The notes under the pieces are model-generated. The model was given only the letters and a program-made list of their open reading frames with translations, searched no databases and was not told the origin of the DNA. A stretch of 64,000 nt of DNA, taken from contig NC_090250.1 in assembly GCF_037325665.1 (NCBI RefSeq), positions 36,824,348 to 36,888,347 on the forward strand. Direction: 5' to 3'. Every line of letters starts with the position of its first letter. The first letter of the stretch is position 1. The position numbers and the translations under genes were made by a program. Below, piece by piece: positions 1-12,484 of this stretch. Source of the DNA: Littorina saxatilis. Taxonomy: Eukaryota; Mollusca; Gastropoda; Littorinimorpha; Littorinidae.

Positions 1-168
1 TAACCATCTTAGTCAGATCTGTGCAGGCTTTTACATGGGATAAGACCATGCCTCCACAAGGACACTCACCACCCTACCATCCTGGCTGCGTCTCGTACAC
101 AGTGGGGCTTTTTCATCAGAAAATTTCTTTCAAAGAGCAGCCAGGCCGTTGATTCTTGGTATGTGTCC

Positions 169-567
169 GACGGGCGCAATGGCTCAGTGGATAAGACCCG
201 GCCTCCCAAGCGGAAGGTCGTGAGTTCGAATCTCGTGCTCGCCTGGTGGGTTAAGGGTGGAGATTTTTCCGATCTCCCAGGTCAACTTATGTGCCTACCT
301 GCTAGTGCCTTATCTCCTTTCGTGTGTACACGCAAGCACAAGACCAAGTGCGCACAGAAACGATCCTGTGGGCCATGTCAGCCGAGTTCGATGGGTTATA
401 GAAACACAAAAATACCAGGGCATGAACCCCTCGAAGGTGGTGTATGGCTGCCTAAATGGCGGGGGTTAAAACGGTCGTACACGTAAAAGCCGTGGGGATT
501 TCAGACCACGAATGAAGAAGAAGAAGAAAAAGAAGAAGAAGAAGAAAAAGAAGAAAAAGTACATGTA
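169..567 (+). mobile_element. tRNA-derived SINE, family B, copy 1
   Basis: The head reads like a tRNA gene, with an A-box-like GGCTCAGTGGATAAGAC and a B-box-like GAGTTCGAATCTC. A roughly 250-bp unrelated body follows, then a GAA-rich tail. It is flanked by an 11-bp direct repeat, GGTATGTGTCC, at 158-168 and 568-578, the expected target-site duplication of retroposition. Related copies lie on the minus strand near 24.1-24.5 kb and 51.8-52.4 kb. Open frames of 70-107 codons across it are incidental. The flank after 568 resembles 23209-23270, so the SINE seems to have landed in another repeat. Confidence 0.8.
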
Positions 568-578
568 GGTATGTGTCC

Positions 579-2082
579 AAGTGGAGGGATGCTCTTATTG
601 AACCAATGTAAAAGCCTGGCCAGATCTGAGACGGCAAGCTGAATCAGTGGATTATACTACGAGAAGGACTGTGCCTTTAAACGCTGGAATAACAGATTCT
701 GCGGAGAGGCTTTACTTGGGTGGTAGGTGCGGCGTTTCTCTGACGATAATCGCCTGGAAAATGGTGGTGAATTTTTCATGAGGGGCCTCTCTCATTTCCC
801 GTCTTGAAGGGCCGGAGGTGAGAGGGAGAGAGAAGAGGGTAGGGCCCGGCTAGGCTGGGCTTGGCTGTCGAACCCCAGAAAACACCCGATAGGCCTATGT
901 CAGTGGCTTAGCCTTTGAACGTCCACCGGACAGAACTGTTTCTCAACGGCCCCGTCAAAAATGACCAGTAGCCTAATTCTCCCTTTCAGTTAAGCGGCGT
1001 CGTTGTCGTTGTCTTCACTGAGTGGTGGTGGTTTTGGTGTATTGTGTTATTACTCAGTGTCGTCGTCGTTGTTGTTGTTGTTGTGTTGTTGTTGTTCTTC
1101 TTCTTCTTCTTAGTAGTAGTAGTAGTAGTAGTAGTAAGACCTAGTAGACGGTCATAATTATTCTGACTGTACTGATCACTGATCCGGCTGCTCCGGGTCG
1201 CGGCTATTGTCAGTTTGGAATTTCAAGACAACAACGTACAATCATCGTGTAAATTAACTCTGATAAGGAAGCTTAGGGGCTTTGAAATAAGCTGACTATC
1301 TGACTATAAAATGTTCACAACGATGCCCCACGTTTCTCGAAGTTGGCTGTATACCAATGTCACCAAAAGAGTGCACTGACGGGCTGAACTACGAGCAGGG
1401 CGGCAACTCAGCAAATAAGAATGGATGTCAAGTCTTTCAGATTGTTTCCCCTTTCCATGGTCTCTAAAGTATTTTTTTGCATAGAGCCCAACATTTTTTC
1501 TTTAAAAATGTGTTGTTGTTGGATTTTTTTCATTTTCAACCACGCGAGATTTTTATTTTGCTGAATTGATATCATTACTGACACCTGCGTAAATCCGTCA
1601 AATGAAACTTAGGAAAACATTACCCGGTCGCCTCACGGTCACAACCGTGAACCGACAGTGTTAGCTTACCTGATCGTTAACAGGAAAATAGATGTTCAGA
1701 ACGTTTAGTAAAATCTTAATGCAGATCATTCATCAGATCATGGGTCAAGTGAACAAACAACAAACACAACGTTATAGACAGACTCATCAGTAATAACGAG
1801 CACTGATGACCCGGGCCAAAACTTAGCCCTATTTCAATCGTATTTGGTGACATGGACATCCTTCAGGTTCCAGACTGCAATTATATATACGTTTTTAATT
1901 TCGTTTTGCGTAATCAAGTGTAAGAATTGAGTTCCGCGTTATGTTATCATGCTGGGATGCATTGAGACTATCTCCATACTAGATTTCTTTGATTCGTCAA
2001 GTTCTCAAATGGCATCAAAAAGTCAGGACACTTCCGTGCGGTTTGTAAACTTCACCCTCGTGTGCTGTTGTGTTGTGATGGT
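579..2082. other. 5' flank of AGK, no gene seen
   Basis: No coding exon is convincing here. A trinucleotide tract lies at 1062-1138. A TATA-like ATTATATATAC at about 1880-1890 lies some 200 bp before the AGK start codon and could be promoter DNA, but nothing else supports it. The transcription start cannot be placed from sequence. Confidence 0.4.
1062..1138. repeat. Compound trinucleotide microsatellite
   Basis: Successive runs of GTC/GTT, TTC and TAG triplets occur about 1 kb upstream of the AGK start codon. Confidence 0.9.
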
Positions 2083-2152
2083 ATGGCGTTTGTCGTTTCG
2101 ATTGCGAAAACTTTGCGGAACCATTGGAAGAAATCAATATTTTTCACCTTAG
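1949..2152 (+). promoter_or_regulatory. Possible upstream ORF overlapping the AGK start
   Basis: A 67-codon frame starts at 1949, and again at an ATG at 2078, five bases before the AGK ATG at 2083. It runs through the AGK start in another frame and stops at 2152. If the mRNA includes this stretch, ribosomes starting here would miss the AGK start. The peptide resembles nothing I know. Whether the 5' end of the transcript reaches this far is unknown. Confidence 0.3.
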
Positions 2153-5100
2153 CAGGAGGTTATGGGATCAAGTATGGCCACGACAGATACGAGTGAGTGG
2201 ACATTTAGTAACAATTTGATCGAGGAGGTGAAGATAACACTGCACACACACCAGTTCATTTTGCCCTTGGCACAGTCGTCCAGTCCACACACACCAGGGT
2301 TCGACACTAGCGGGGGCGGGGGGCGGAACGCCCCAGAGTTTTGTGTTCCGCCCCAAACATTGCCGAAGCTTGGGGCCCACTCCGCCCCAGGATAAATTCC
2401 AACAATGACAAACCAAAAATTCTAATGCCAGCAGAGCCAATCACTAAAAATCGCCAGTCAAAGTCGTCACTGAAATTTGCGTTACGATCAATGCCGCAGT
2501 CAAGACAAAAACACATTCAAATCGTCGAAGGACAATGTCGTAAGGGAAATAACTCCCAGATTGCGCTCTTTAGCGTGAGAGATAAGTATCGCCTTCAAAT
2601 GCCAAACGCAAAATGTGGCGACACATCCCTGGTGTAAAAAGACATGGAAATGAAGATGAAGAACAGGGTGGAGAGAAACGAAAAAAGGAGACCGATGCAG
2701 CCAAAAGCGCGAAGCGCTGTCGTAATTTCAATGTCAAATGGTTGAAAGAATTTCCCTGGCTTCAGTACGATGAAGAAAAACAGACAATGCATTGCCGCAC
2801 GTGAATACTGAGAGTGGGCCCCAGATTTTTTTTTCCGCCCCAGCAATTTCCATTTCTGGGGCCAGTGTGGCCCCAGGCCAAATAAGTTAGTGTCGACCCC
2901 TGCACACACACCTCAACACACACTCCCATGCACATAGTTAGGGTTAGGTGTGCTTTTCTTTTCATTAAGTGTCAGTTATGTTTTGTGGCACAATACTACA
3001 CCATTGAATTTGTACGACGGACGCAAATATTTCCACTCTACGTATACTAAAAATACGTTCGTCATTTTGTTTGTTGGCAAAAGCTATAGTATACGCACTC
3101 CGAGTGTATGTACACTATACATGATTGATGAGTCTGTTTACACTCCGACATTGAAAAGCTCTGTTACAAATCTGTAGCCAATGAAATGCACCCTAACAAG
3201 TAGTTACGAAGTAGCCAATGAAAAATCAGTCTGACGTATGGACTTTCGCTATTTCTTTTTCGGAGTGTCGAAGGTTGGCAAATTGTACATTCAATCAATC
3301 AATCAATCAATCAATGAGTCTTATATCGCGCATATTCCGTGGGTACAGTTCTAGGCGCTCTGCAGTGATGCCGTGTGATAATGAAATTTTATACGGCCAG
3401 TAGATTGCAGCCATTTCGGCGCATATTTACCTTTCACGGCCTATTATTCCAAGTCACACGGGTATAGGTAGACAATTATTAACTGTGCCTAAGCAATTTT
3501 GCCAGGAAAGACCCTTTTGTCAATCGTGGGATCTTTAACGTGCACACCCAATGTAGTGTACACGGGGGGAGGTTCGGACACCGAAGAGAGAAAGTTGACT
3601 CTGTGAAATAAATTTCCGCCGAACCTGGGATCGAACTCGCGCTGACAGCGGCCAACTGAATACAAATCCAGCGCGCTACCAACTGAGCTATATCCCCGCC
3701 CCATAGTATACAACCGTTTCTAGGTCGATACACACTCCAAGTGTGTTCCAAACTCCGACAATAAACTGCCGTGAAGCATCAGTTTCGTGTGTGTGTTTGT
3801 TTTTGTCAGTGTTTGTTCCCAGCGTACTTTGATACCATGAATCGAAAGTGAAGCGTACCTTCGCCAAAGGGCGTCGAATGACGCTGCGAGTGTTGATGCG
3901 GTTCAGTGTCTGGTCTTTTAAGTACACCCCAAAAATGTAATCTACTTTTACAGCAAAGGCCGTGCAGCATTAGATTGTTTTGGTTTCTTTGTACTCTTAT
4001 ACAAGTATGTATACTTATAATCAACTGCTCTGCGTTCCTATCGCAAAGTGGTGTCGATTGGCAAATTATTCGCTTTGCGACCGGAAGTTAACGCCTAAGT
4101 GTATACAAGATTCTGACCCATGTATACACTCCGAGTGCTTATAGCCAGTGCGTTGTTTGTTTTTGTGTTTGTTTGGTGTGGGTAATTTTGTGGGTTTTTT
4201 TTTGGGGGGTAAACGAGAGCTGTTTTTACAAAACAAGTGACCAGTACTTTGTTAATGTTACGTTTAAGTCGCTAAAAGCCTGACCCCCGCACAGGAGAGG
4301 AAAGGCAAAGATGGTGCTGAATATCATAGAAATGAGATTCTCTTCGCTGTATGTTGTTACATCGATCACATGTTGTTTTAAGGTTTCCTGATCAAGTTGC
4401 AATACTGACATTGCTTCTCCAAGCACTCTACATTGTGGGAAGATCATACAATTTGACGGCAGGGAAATTGTAAGGGAAAATGTTACTTCTGCACTAGCTG
4501 CAAGTGCAATTATTGCGGAGGATGTGGGGGGGGGGGGGTGGAGAGGGGAAGGAAAAGGGAATAGCAAGATGAGAAATTGGTGCGTCCAATGGATTGCTTG
4601 AAGCAACTGAGATTGTCCTAGGACATACACAGTGCTCACTCAAATCACGAAAACAATGATATTCTGAACATCATTGTATGCAACATAGCAGGCAAAAGTC
4701 GTGTAAAGGCTAATATAATAAGCCACTTATGTTATCGTTATGTTAAGTTTAAAACATTAGTTATGACTCCTTGAAATTGTCTGCCCGGCTGCCCAATGAA
4801 AATTCTGGTCGAATGTGACCCTTTTGGTTGTGATATCGAGTTTTAAAGCCATATAAACACTGCAGATCAACCGGGCCAGCGAAATTTCTGCCGGGCTAGT
4901 GACTTTCTTGAAGTTACTCGCCCGACTGGCGAGTTAAAATGTTGAGATTTGGCCATCCCTGGAGTTGATGGCATCTGTACATTTTATTTTCAGCATATTT
5001 TATGCTACCGGTATTATGATGATATTGATGGTGATTGCTGAAGTCTGTTTAGTTCTTGTTCTTTGGTGGTTTGGTTGGGTTATGGAGGTGACGAAGAAGG

Positions 5101-8100
5101 AATGCAGGGCCTAATATCATTGCTCTGTTTAACTTTAAGGTCTCATGTATTCTTTCTATTCTAACATGAGATTTTTTTTTTCAGGGAACATTTGCTGAGA
5201 CGAGTTTATTGTGCAGAGGCAAAGGTATACATCATACATGTATAAATGTTGTAATACATATATATATACCCTAAAGAATATATAGGTAATAAAGAGGCAT
5301 ACAGTTTTATAATTACATGTATATTTACACTAACACTTCATCAGTAAATGTATACATCAGAAGTTGTGTCTGCGAGTGTGAGTCAGAGAAAATGAGCTGT
5401 CCTGTCAAAAGTTTGATTACATTTATGTCAGACATTCAAATTAGTAATCAATATCAAAACAAAAACTGAAAAAGAGATTTAGTTTTACAGCTATGGCTAC
5501 GCTTCAGTCTTATCACAGACTCTTGAAATTAATTAAGTTTTGACAGGGATGATCCAATTAATAGTAGGATGTATCAAGTATTGAACTAATCTTTATCATT
5601 GCTTTCTTGAAAGACAGTGTTGAAGTAATCCTTATTTTATTGCTTTCTTGATTTATTTCTTTTTCTTTTGTCACACAGAAATATGGAGACGAGAAGATCT
5701 CATTGTCAGAGAAGCCTCGTAAAGTGACAGTATTCCTCAACCCTGCCACTCATTCTGGGTATGCTTGAATATTGTTTGTGTCTGTCTGTCTGTGGTGTGT
5801 GTGTGTGTGTGGAATGAAAATGCATTAAGAAACACCAGACATACGGTTTTATTTAACAGTACAATCGAGATGCCACAGAGATACAGAGTACTGTTACAAC
5901 GACTTTTCTGATCAATGCAGTTAACAAGTTGAGCTTGTCAAAGTAAAGTACCCGTATGTTTATTTTTGGGGTTTTTAAAAGAAAGTATGACAGTATATTT
6001 GTCTATATGATAATCACTTAATTATTTTCGCAGAGCATTCTGAACTGTTCCACGTGTATAGCTGCATAAATTGTACAAGTTCTTCATGTACTAGCTTAAA
6101 AAATAAAGTGCTAATTAGGACACATGGCATATTTTTGCTGAATTCCAGAAAATCACGCAAACTGTTTGAGAAGAACGCTGCTCCTATCCTACACTTGGCT
6201 GGGATTGAAGTCGACGTTGTCAGGGTAAGTCTTGAGTTTGATTTGAAAACTGTTTATTTTATTTTATTGGATGTTGCTTTTAAGCAGAAAACACCCTTCT
6301 AGTTCTCGCCGGAAATCCGGGTTGTTTTTTGTTACTTTTAGAACCGGGAAATTACGGTTTCTTAAAGTAAAACTTTTAATTTTTGTTTTGTTTTTTTGGT
6401 TGCATGGTTGATGGAGGCAAAATGCGTATTATTTTATAATTTATCAACATACATTTTGGTACTAGGAGATGCTGTTCTTTGCCTCTACAAGATTAAAAAT
6501 AAAAATCTCAGGTACTGGGGGGCCTATTTTTCAGGAAGTGATGTACATGTGCTTAGCTGTATTGTCTGTTGTTTTCAGACTGAGTATGAGGGCCAGGTGA
6601 AAAAGTTTATCAGCGTTTTGGAGGAAGGAGAAACAGATGCCGTGATTGTTGCTGGTGGAGATGGAACTCTGTTGGAGGTAACTTCATGATTTGCTGTGCT
6701 GCATGGTTATAGTACTTTCAGTGAAGTCAACATTTTGATATTAATTTTCTCACTTTCAGGACTTTTCTTTCTTTGATTTCATTTTCATTACTTTATTGTC
6801 CCATCGCAGGGAAATTCGGGTCGCTTCTTCCCAGTGCAAAGTTAGCAGCAACAGAGCCGCGCTTCCCAGGTGTGTGTTTAGGTGTAATCAGCCACCTTGC
6901 ACGCATGGCAGAATGACCCGGGTCTTTTACGTGACACTGTGATGACACAGGGTGGAACATGGATACAGTCTCTAAGTCTGCACATAAAGTTGACCCTTGT
7001 CTTTCCCGGTCGGGATTCGAACGTAACGTGATCCTTGGATCACAAGTCCAGTGCTCTACCAACTGAGCTTGTTCCTTCCTCAAGTCCTTCTCCCTCTCTG
7101 AGTGTCTCTCTCTGTTTTTTCCCCACATATCTTTTAGCCCTTATGGAAACTGTAGATTTATTAGTCACTTTTATATTTTTTTAAAATCTACTCTGACTTT
7201 TTTACTCCCAATGGTTTCAGAATCATAACGTTTGCATCATGTTATGGTTCACTCATACCTTTCTATGTTAAGCTTCTGATGTATTGTAACGTCTTTCTTT
7301 TTTTTCAGGCTGTCACTGGCATTTTGCGAAAAGAGGACAGGGTAAGTTGCACTAACCTGTGACTCTTGTATTTCATTTCTGTTTTGCTGTCCAACATTTA
7401 TAATGGTTGGCAGTACTTCCACTAGATGCTTAAATCTAGTACTAGTACAGTTACTTAAAGAGGGAGAAACTGTTATTAACTTCATCCGGTAGGAGCTGCT
7501 TCACAGGTACCTTATCTTCTGTGCATAATATGGATTTATTTTTGATTTGTGAGAGGAAGGAGTGAGAAAAAAACACTCAAGGGACAGAATTAGATAGAGA
7601 AGTTGATCTGACAGAGAAAACATTATTATTTCCCTTGCATTGTTCAAGTCCGCATTTGCTGTGATCACAATCACTATTCTGTCAACAGAAATTCCACAAG
7701 ACTCCTGTTGGTGTGATACCACTGGGAAACCACAACACATTCTCACGCCTGTTTTACGGAGTCGACAAAGGCCATGTTAGGTGAGTAAATGCTCTTTTCA
7801 AGAAGTGTCACATGCTTATCTGTTCTCGTACAAGGTTAGGCCAAAAAAAAAAATAGGTGTGGTTACGGTAACATAGCCCCCAAAAAATAGGGTAGGAAGG
7901 TAGGCAATCACTTTTTTTTTTTAAACTGTTTTTCTAATGTGTACAAATTAAACCTACTTGACAGGGAAATAAGTGTGCGACTCGGGCGCTTTCGCTTTCA
8001 TTGCGTTTTCTGCACTCGTTTACTTGGTGTTTTTTTTAAAAATTGACAAATGTAATAAAAAGTTATAGGGTCGGCCCCAAAAAATAGGGTAGGTCGGGTT

Positions 8101-11100
8101 ACCGTAACCACACCTATTTTATTTTTACGCCTTATCACATCTGGCAGGAAAAATGTGTTTGAAAAGAAAGGAAAAAAAACTTGTTTTAAGACCCCACCCT
8201 TTAAGATCCCTGTTCTCATATTTTCTTTTCATAAAAGTGTGTAAATTGACCTCCATTTCAGGACTCCCTCTCTTCTCAGGCCTCAATGATTATCTCAGAT
8301 TATTTTGTGACTCAGAAGAAAGTTCCGCTGTATTGATTTTCAGTGCAGTAACAGTCAAGCATATACCTATCCTGCAGTGTAGACTCGTTCATACTGAGCT
8401 TGAGTAGTTTGACAGATGTTTTTGTTTTGTGACATGAAGATTTACTGATAAATAACGGTTCTGTACAGAATGATGGTTGATGCAGCCATGGCAGTGGTGA
8501 AAAATGTCACCAAGAAAGTGGATGTTCTCAAAGTGGATGTAAGTTTTTGTGGATGAATTATTGGTATTCTTGTGATTCCCATAATGGGGGGGGGGGGGGG
8601 GGCATTGATTTTGCATGTGTGTTGATCGGTAGACAATGTTAAAAATAATAAATTTGCCTTTGAATACTAGAAATACACCTTTTCAAACCTCCAAAAACGA
8701 GAAAATAAGGGAGGGAGGGTCTTAAAAGGGAGGTTCCACTGCACAAGTAATTGTTGATTTTGATGCAAGAAACTTAACAAAGTCCAGTGGTTTTATGACT
8801 TTCTGACATGAGTCCGAATGATCCTGATCAAATTTTAAGGTCACAATGGGATTGAGTTTGGTTCTGCATCAGAAGGGAATTAACAGTGATGGTTTATGGA
8901 GCTAGAGCAGCAGTTTTTTGGTTTCTGATTCATATTACTTATGACAAAGTTCAGTTATGTGAGCATTAGTTCCTCTTGTTATTCATGTATCTGAAAATCT
9001 GTCATAGATTTGTCATTGTTGAAGAGCTGTCCCAGACAAAACCCAGGTCATTGTTGGTCAAATCGATGCTGGAAACCAGAACCATCAGTCTGAGAGAGAT
9101 GTGCAGCCTGTGAGAATTTCAAGGCCGATATGATTATGAAATGATGGAATGCAGTGCTGTTCTTTGTTTTGCAGGGTGGGGAGGGAAAGACAACCTTTGC
9201 ACTGTGTGGAATGGAAATCGGAGCTTACAGAGATGCTGAGGCAAGAAAGTCAAAGTAAGTGATGTCATACCCATTCTCATCATTAAAATGAAGGACAGGG
9301 TCCACAGGGGGAGCGAGTAGTGTCCCGTAGTCACTGGATTGAGTCTTTCGGTCTTTTTCTCTGTATTAGTATTACTGTCCAAGTCTCTGTGTGTGTTTGT
9401 GTCTTCATGCACATGCAGTAGGTGGGAACGCTCAAGTACACCTATAACTCCAACTTCTCCACAGGGGGAGCGAGTAGTGTCCCGTAGTCACTGGATTGAG
9501 TCTTTCCGTCTTTTTCTCTGTATTAGTATTACTGTCCAAGTCTGTGTGTGTGTTTGTGTCTTCATGCACATATATATATAGCAGTAGGTCGGAACGCTCA
9601 AGTACACCCATAATTCCAACTTCTCCTCTGTCACAGATACTGGTATTTTGGGCCACTGAAATCTCGCTGGACACACATTCGCACAGCCATGAAGGACTGG
9701 CCGCCAGTGGTGAAGGCAAATGTCAGCTATGTGGAGGCGACGGAAGAAAACATGAAGCAGGTCGAAGAAGAGGAGGAGAAGGAACGAAAGGCTTCTTGGA
9801 GCTTCTGGCGCTTTTTGCTTAGAAAAAAACAGGTGGTACAAGGTAAGCTTTGGGATGTTGTGGGTTAGAGGTGTTTGTATATCAAGGCTAATTCTTGTTT
9901 ACAGCAGAACCCCCTTTCAAGACCTTAAAAGATCTGAGAAAATCACGTCTTAAAAAGTAGGGAGTATTAAAGTTAAAACAGAGGTAAATTTACAGAGGGT
10001 ATGAACAGAAAATCTGAAAAGTCAAGGTCCTGAAAAGGAGGCAGTCTTAAATCCAGGGGTCTTAAAAGGGGGGTTCCACTGTATTGGTACATTATCCACA
10101 GGCTCCTGGTCTCAAAGCTATCTTATTTTTCAGTCCTAATACTTTTCCAGCCTTCCTGTCCTTACAACTTTTTTTTTTAAGCATAACGAAGGAATTCAAA
10201 ATGCTTGCTTTTAGTAAATGTCCGTGTTTATGTTTGAAGTTTTGATTTTGGGCGTGGAAATGGATATGATTTTCTTTATTGGTATGTGAACAACCTGTGT
10301 TAGTCATATTACAAGGCAGAATCATCATCATAGACAACTAAAAAGTCATAAGAGATGACCTTTTCACAGTTCTAATATTTTGACTTGTGAACTGTTTACG
10401 TGGCTGCAGAGGCAGAGCAAAGAGATTCGATGATGAAAACAACAGCTGAGGGGGAGGATGAGAACAGAGTGAGCGGTGAGATTTCTACACTGGAGATCAG
10501 CCTCATGTCTCCCAACATGATTTCTGAACAGGTACACACTGGCACACAAATACGTGCATGCACACTTATATGCACAAAAATACTCAAACACTATCTGTTA
10601 ATTGTAACATATCATGTTTTTTAATAACATTTTGTTAAAACCAAACACTATCTGCCCTACACACACTCACACATATCTTTTGCGACCGTCAGTATTTTCT
10701 GTTTTAGGTTAGCATCTTCTATTTTACACAGTGAAATGTATTACATTCTGATTTGCAATTATTCTGGTATCCCAGGAGCTAGCAGGTATTCATCTGGAGA
10801 TTGGACCTGAGGAGCCCACCAGAACACAGGTCATTTCTCAAGGGTAAGTTCATAGAAATCTGGTTGGTTGTCTGGCTAGTTGTATGGTTGGTTGGTGGGC
10901 TGATTGGTTGGTTGACTGGCCTTGGATGGCTGGATAATTTGTTTGTACACTGTCTAATAGACCTTCAGGCACTTTTTTCCAATATTGATTGAATTTATTT
11001 AGTTCCTTCTTTTTTTGTATATGTGTTTGTCTCGTCTGTTCATGAGCTGTCTTCTTTTTTATTTTCTCATATTCTTTCTCGATTGATTATTGTTGGGTAT

Positions 11101-11813
11101 GTCCAGTGCATGAATGTTGTGTGTGCATGTGTGTCTATTCAACAACTTTCACCATGAGCAAATAATGACCAAAATTAGTCTCTACTTGGTTGTCTCTAAT
11201 TGAAAGTTTAACGCGAGGCTTTTGTTGTACCTGTAACAGTTTCTTCTTGAATGGTGTGTGCAGGTGGCAGAGAATGAAGAGAAAGGCCCCCAGGTATGGG
11301 TCAGACGACAACAAGCAGCTTCTGGTCAAGGATGTCAGCATTGCTCTGGATATTCCTGAAACACAGGTCAGTTATAGGCATATGTGAGTGGTTGGGGGGG
11401 GGGGGGGGGGGTGGTGTTCATGTCGGTATGTGTTTGTCAGTGTGTGTGTGGGCTGTTGTAGGTGCCCTAAAGATAACATATGATAATTAGTTTGGCTAAT
11501 TTGAATTAGGTAGAACCATTCCATCATGATTATTAATCGAAGTCATTTTTATAGAGTTTGTGCTGCAGTTGTACATCAAAAACTGATGGGTTGTGTGTTT
11601 TCTAGCTTTTCCATGACCAGTCTAAGAATTGTAGGAGCTATGCAATGTGCAGAACAGATATAATTTGGGACTTGTGTTTGCTTTCAGAGTGAACCGATCT
11701 GGTATAATATCGACGGAGAATCATTCGAGGCCATTCCTGTGAGGGTTTCCTTGTTGCAGAAGAAACTGAACTTTTTCTGTCCTGTGTTTGAACCTACTGT
11801 TAATGCCAGCTGA
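2083..11813 (+). CDS. AGK: Acylglycerol kinase, mitochondrial (14 coding exons)
   Basis: AGK phosphorylates monoacylglycerol and diacylglycerol in mitochondria and, in vertebrates, is also a TIM22 import-complex subunit. Coding exons: 2083-2192, 5185-5224, 5679-5758, 6149-6224, 6579-6677, 7309-7341, 7689-7780, 8469-8538, 9175-9254, 9637-9842, 10410-10531, 10776-10843, 11264-11366, 11688-11813. All junctions are GT-AG and phases join to 434 codons; the human protein is 422 aa. Exon 1 gives KTLRNHWKKS, matching the human N-terminus, followed by a short hydrophobic stretch. The nucleotide-binding motif GGDGT is at residues 128-132, after VFLNPA and LFEKNAAPILHL. KYWYFGPLK and the C-terminal LLQKKLNFFC are also conserved. 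The start was chosen by homology, and its ATG has G at -3 and +4. Introns 1, 5, 7 and 10 hold SINEs or transposon fragments. Residue-level matches are from memory of human AGK. Confidence 0.95.
2295..2902 (+). mobile_element. Internally deleted hAT-like element in AGK intron 1
   Basis: Imperfect terminal inverted repeats, CAGGGTTCGACACTA at the left and TAGTGTCGACCCCTG at the right, bound 608 bp. Both flanks are CA-rich, compatible with an 8-bp duplication but not decidable. A plus-strand frame at 2613-2804 contains WLKEFPWLQYDEEKQTMHC, which resembles the zinc-finger N-terminus of hAT-derived proteins. The catalytic part is absent, so this is a non-autonomous remnant. Confidence 0.65.
3291..3702 (-). 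mobile_element. tRNA-derived SINE, family A, copy 1
   Basis: On the minus strand the head reads TAGCTCAGTTGGTAGCGCG (A box) and GAGTTCGATCCCAGG (B box). A body of about 300 bp follows and the tail is a run of ATTG. A near-identical copy lies at 24569-24977. It sits in AGK intron 1. Confidence 0.8.
6785..7080 (-). mobile_element. tRNA-derived SINE, family C, in AGK intron 5
   Basis: The minus strand begins with AAGCTCAGTTGGTAGAGCAC (A box) and carries GTTCGAATCCCGACC (B box). A body follows, then an AATAAAGTAATG-like 3' end. A partial relative of its body lies at 22375-22540. Confidence 0.7.
7840..8131. mobile_element. PIF/Harbinger-like MITE, copy 1 (TTA duplication)
   Basis: The 292-bp element begins GGCCAAAA and ends ACGCC, with inner arms AGGTGTGGTTACGGTAAC and GTTACCGTAACCACACCT forming a fold-back. 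TTA flanks both ends (7837-7839 and 8132-8134), as expected for PIF/Harbinger, which duplicates TWA. It lies in AGK intron 7. No coding capacity is seen. A relative sits at 51975-52197. Confidence 0.7.
9301..9628. repeat. Tandem duplication before AGK exon 10
   Basis: Two adjacent copies with a 157-bp period (starting at 9301 and 9458) are nearly identical apart from a TATA-repeat expansion in the second. The second copy abuts the acceptor of the exon starting at 9637. The first copy ends in TTCTCCACAG, a potential acceptor-like sequence. Confidence 0.85.
9902..10081. mobile_element. Tc1/mariner-like MITE in AGK intron 10
   Basis: The 180-bp fold-back has ends CAGCAGAACCCCCTTTCAAG and CTTAAAAGGGGGGTTCCACTG, shown here in part, and TA on both flanks. 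TA duplication and a CAGTGGAACC-type end fit Tc1/mariner. Relatives or fragments are at 18115-18311, near 8710-8742 (right end only) and near 62134 (left end only). Confidence 0.6.
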
Positions 11814-11939
11814 TGAATATCTTTAGCTTTAGATCTGTACATTTGTGCTTGTGTGTTTTGCTGTGTGGATGAGTGTGTGTGCATTTATGTGTGTTCACAT
11901 ATATGTGTGTTCATGTTTGTGTGTTTGTGATCTATTTGC

Positions 11940-11945
<6 letters not shown>

Positions 11946-12012
<67 letters not shown>
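11946..12012. repeat. (GT)n microsatellite, AGK 3' UTR
   Basis: An uninterrupted GT dinucleotide run lies 130 bp after the AGK stop codon. A second, shorter run is at about 12282-12311. Confidence 0.95.
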
Positions 12013-12014
<2 letters not shown>

Positions 12015-12231
12015 CTAACTCGTTGGATGGCTGGATAATTTGTGGGGTACATATTTAGTGTCATTTGTCTTCAGGAATCTGTTGTGTGCATGGATGTGCA
12101 CTTGTAAGCACGTAGTATGTTAGTAATAGTATGTCTTAATTTCACATTATGTATCTGTGTATGTATGTATGCATTGGTACTAACATTGATTTAGTGACAT
12201 TCAGTTTACCAGTACATATGTGAAAATTATG

Positions 12232-12237
12232 AATAAA
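12232..12237 (+). terminator. Likely AGK poly(A) signal
   Basis: AATAAA lies 419 bp after the AGK stop codon. A GT-rich run about 45 bp further on could serve as the downstream element. The next repeat starts at 12485, so this is the best candidate for the gene end. Confidence 0.55.
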
Positions 12238-12278
12238 AAGGAATAGTTGACCGTTCTATGCTATTGTTACACAACATC

Positions 12279-12314
<36 letters not shown>

Positions 12315-12484
12315 CCTGCTTGTTTGCTCATCTTTTTCTTTTTTAATCTTGTGGTTGATTGAACATTTCATCAGACAATGGTTTTATCAGACCTCTATGA
12401 CAGGGAAGAGATTATAGACTGTTTGCTAGTATAAGGTTGGAACTGTTTGGGACCTTGTCAATGTAAGTTCAGGGTGAGTGTTAA

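Noticed and set aside
3600-3702. tRNA gene on the minus strand
   Set aside because: The A and B boxes are real but no cloverleaf closes, and the sequence continues into a SINE body present in several copies.
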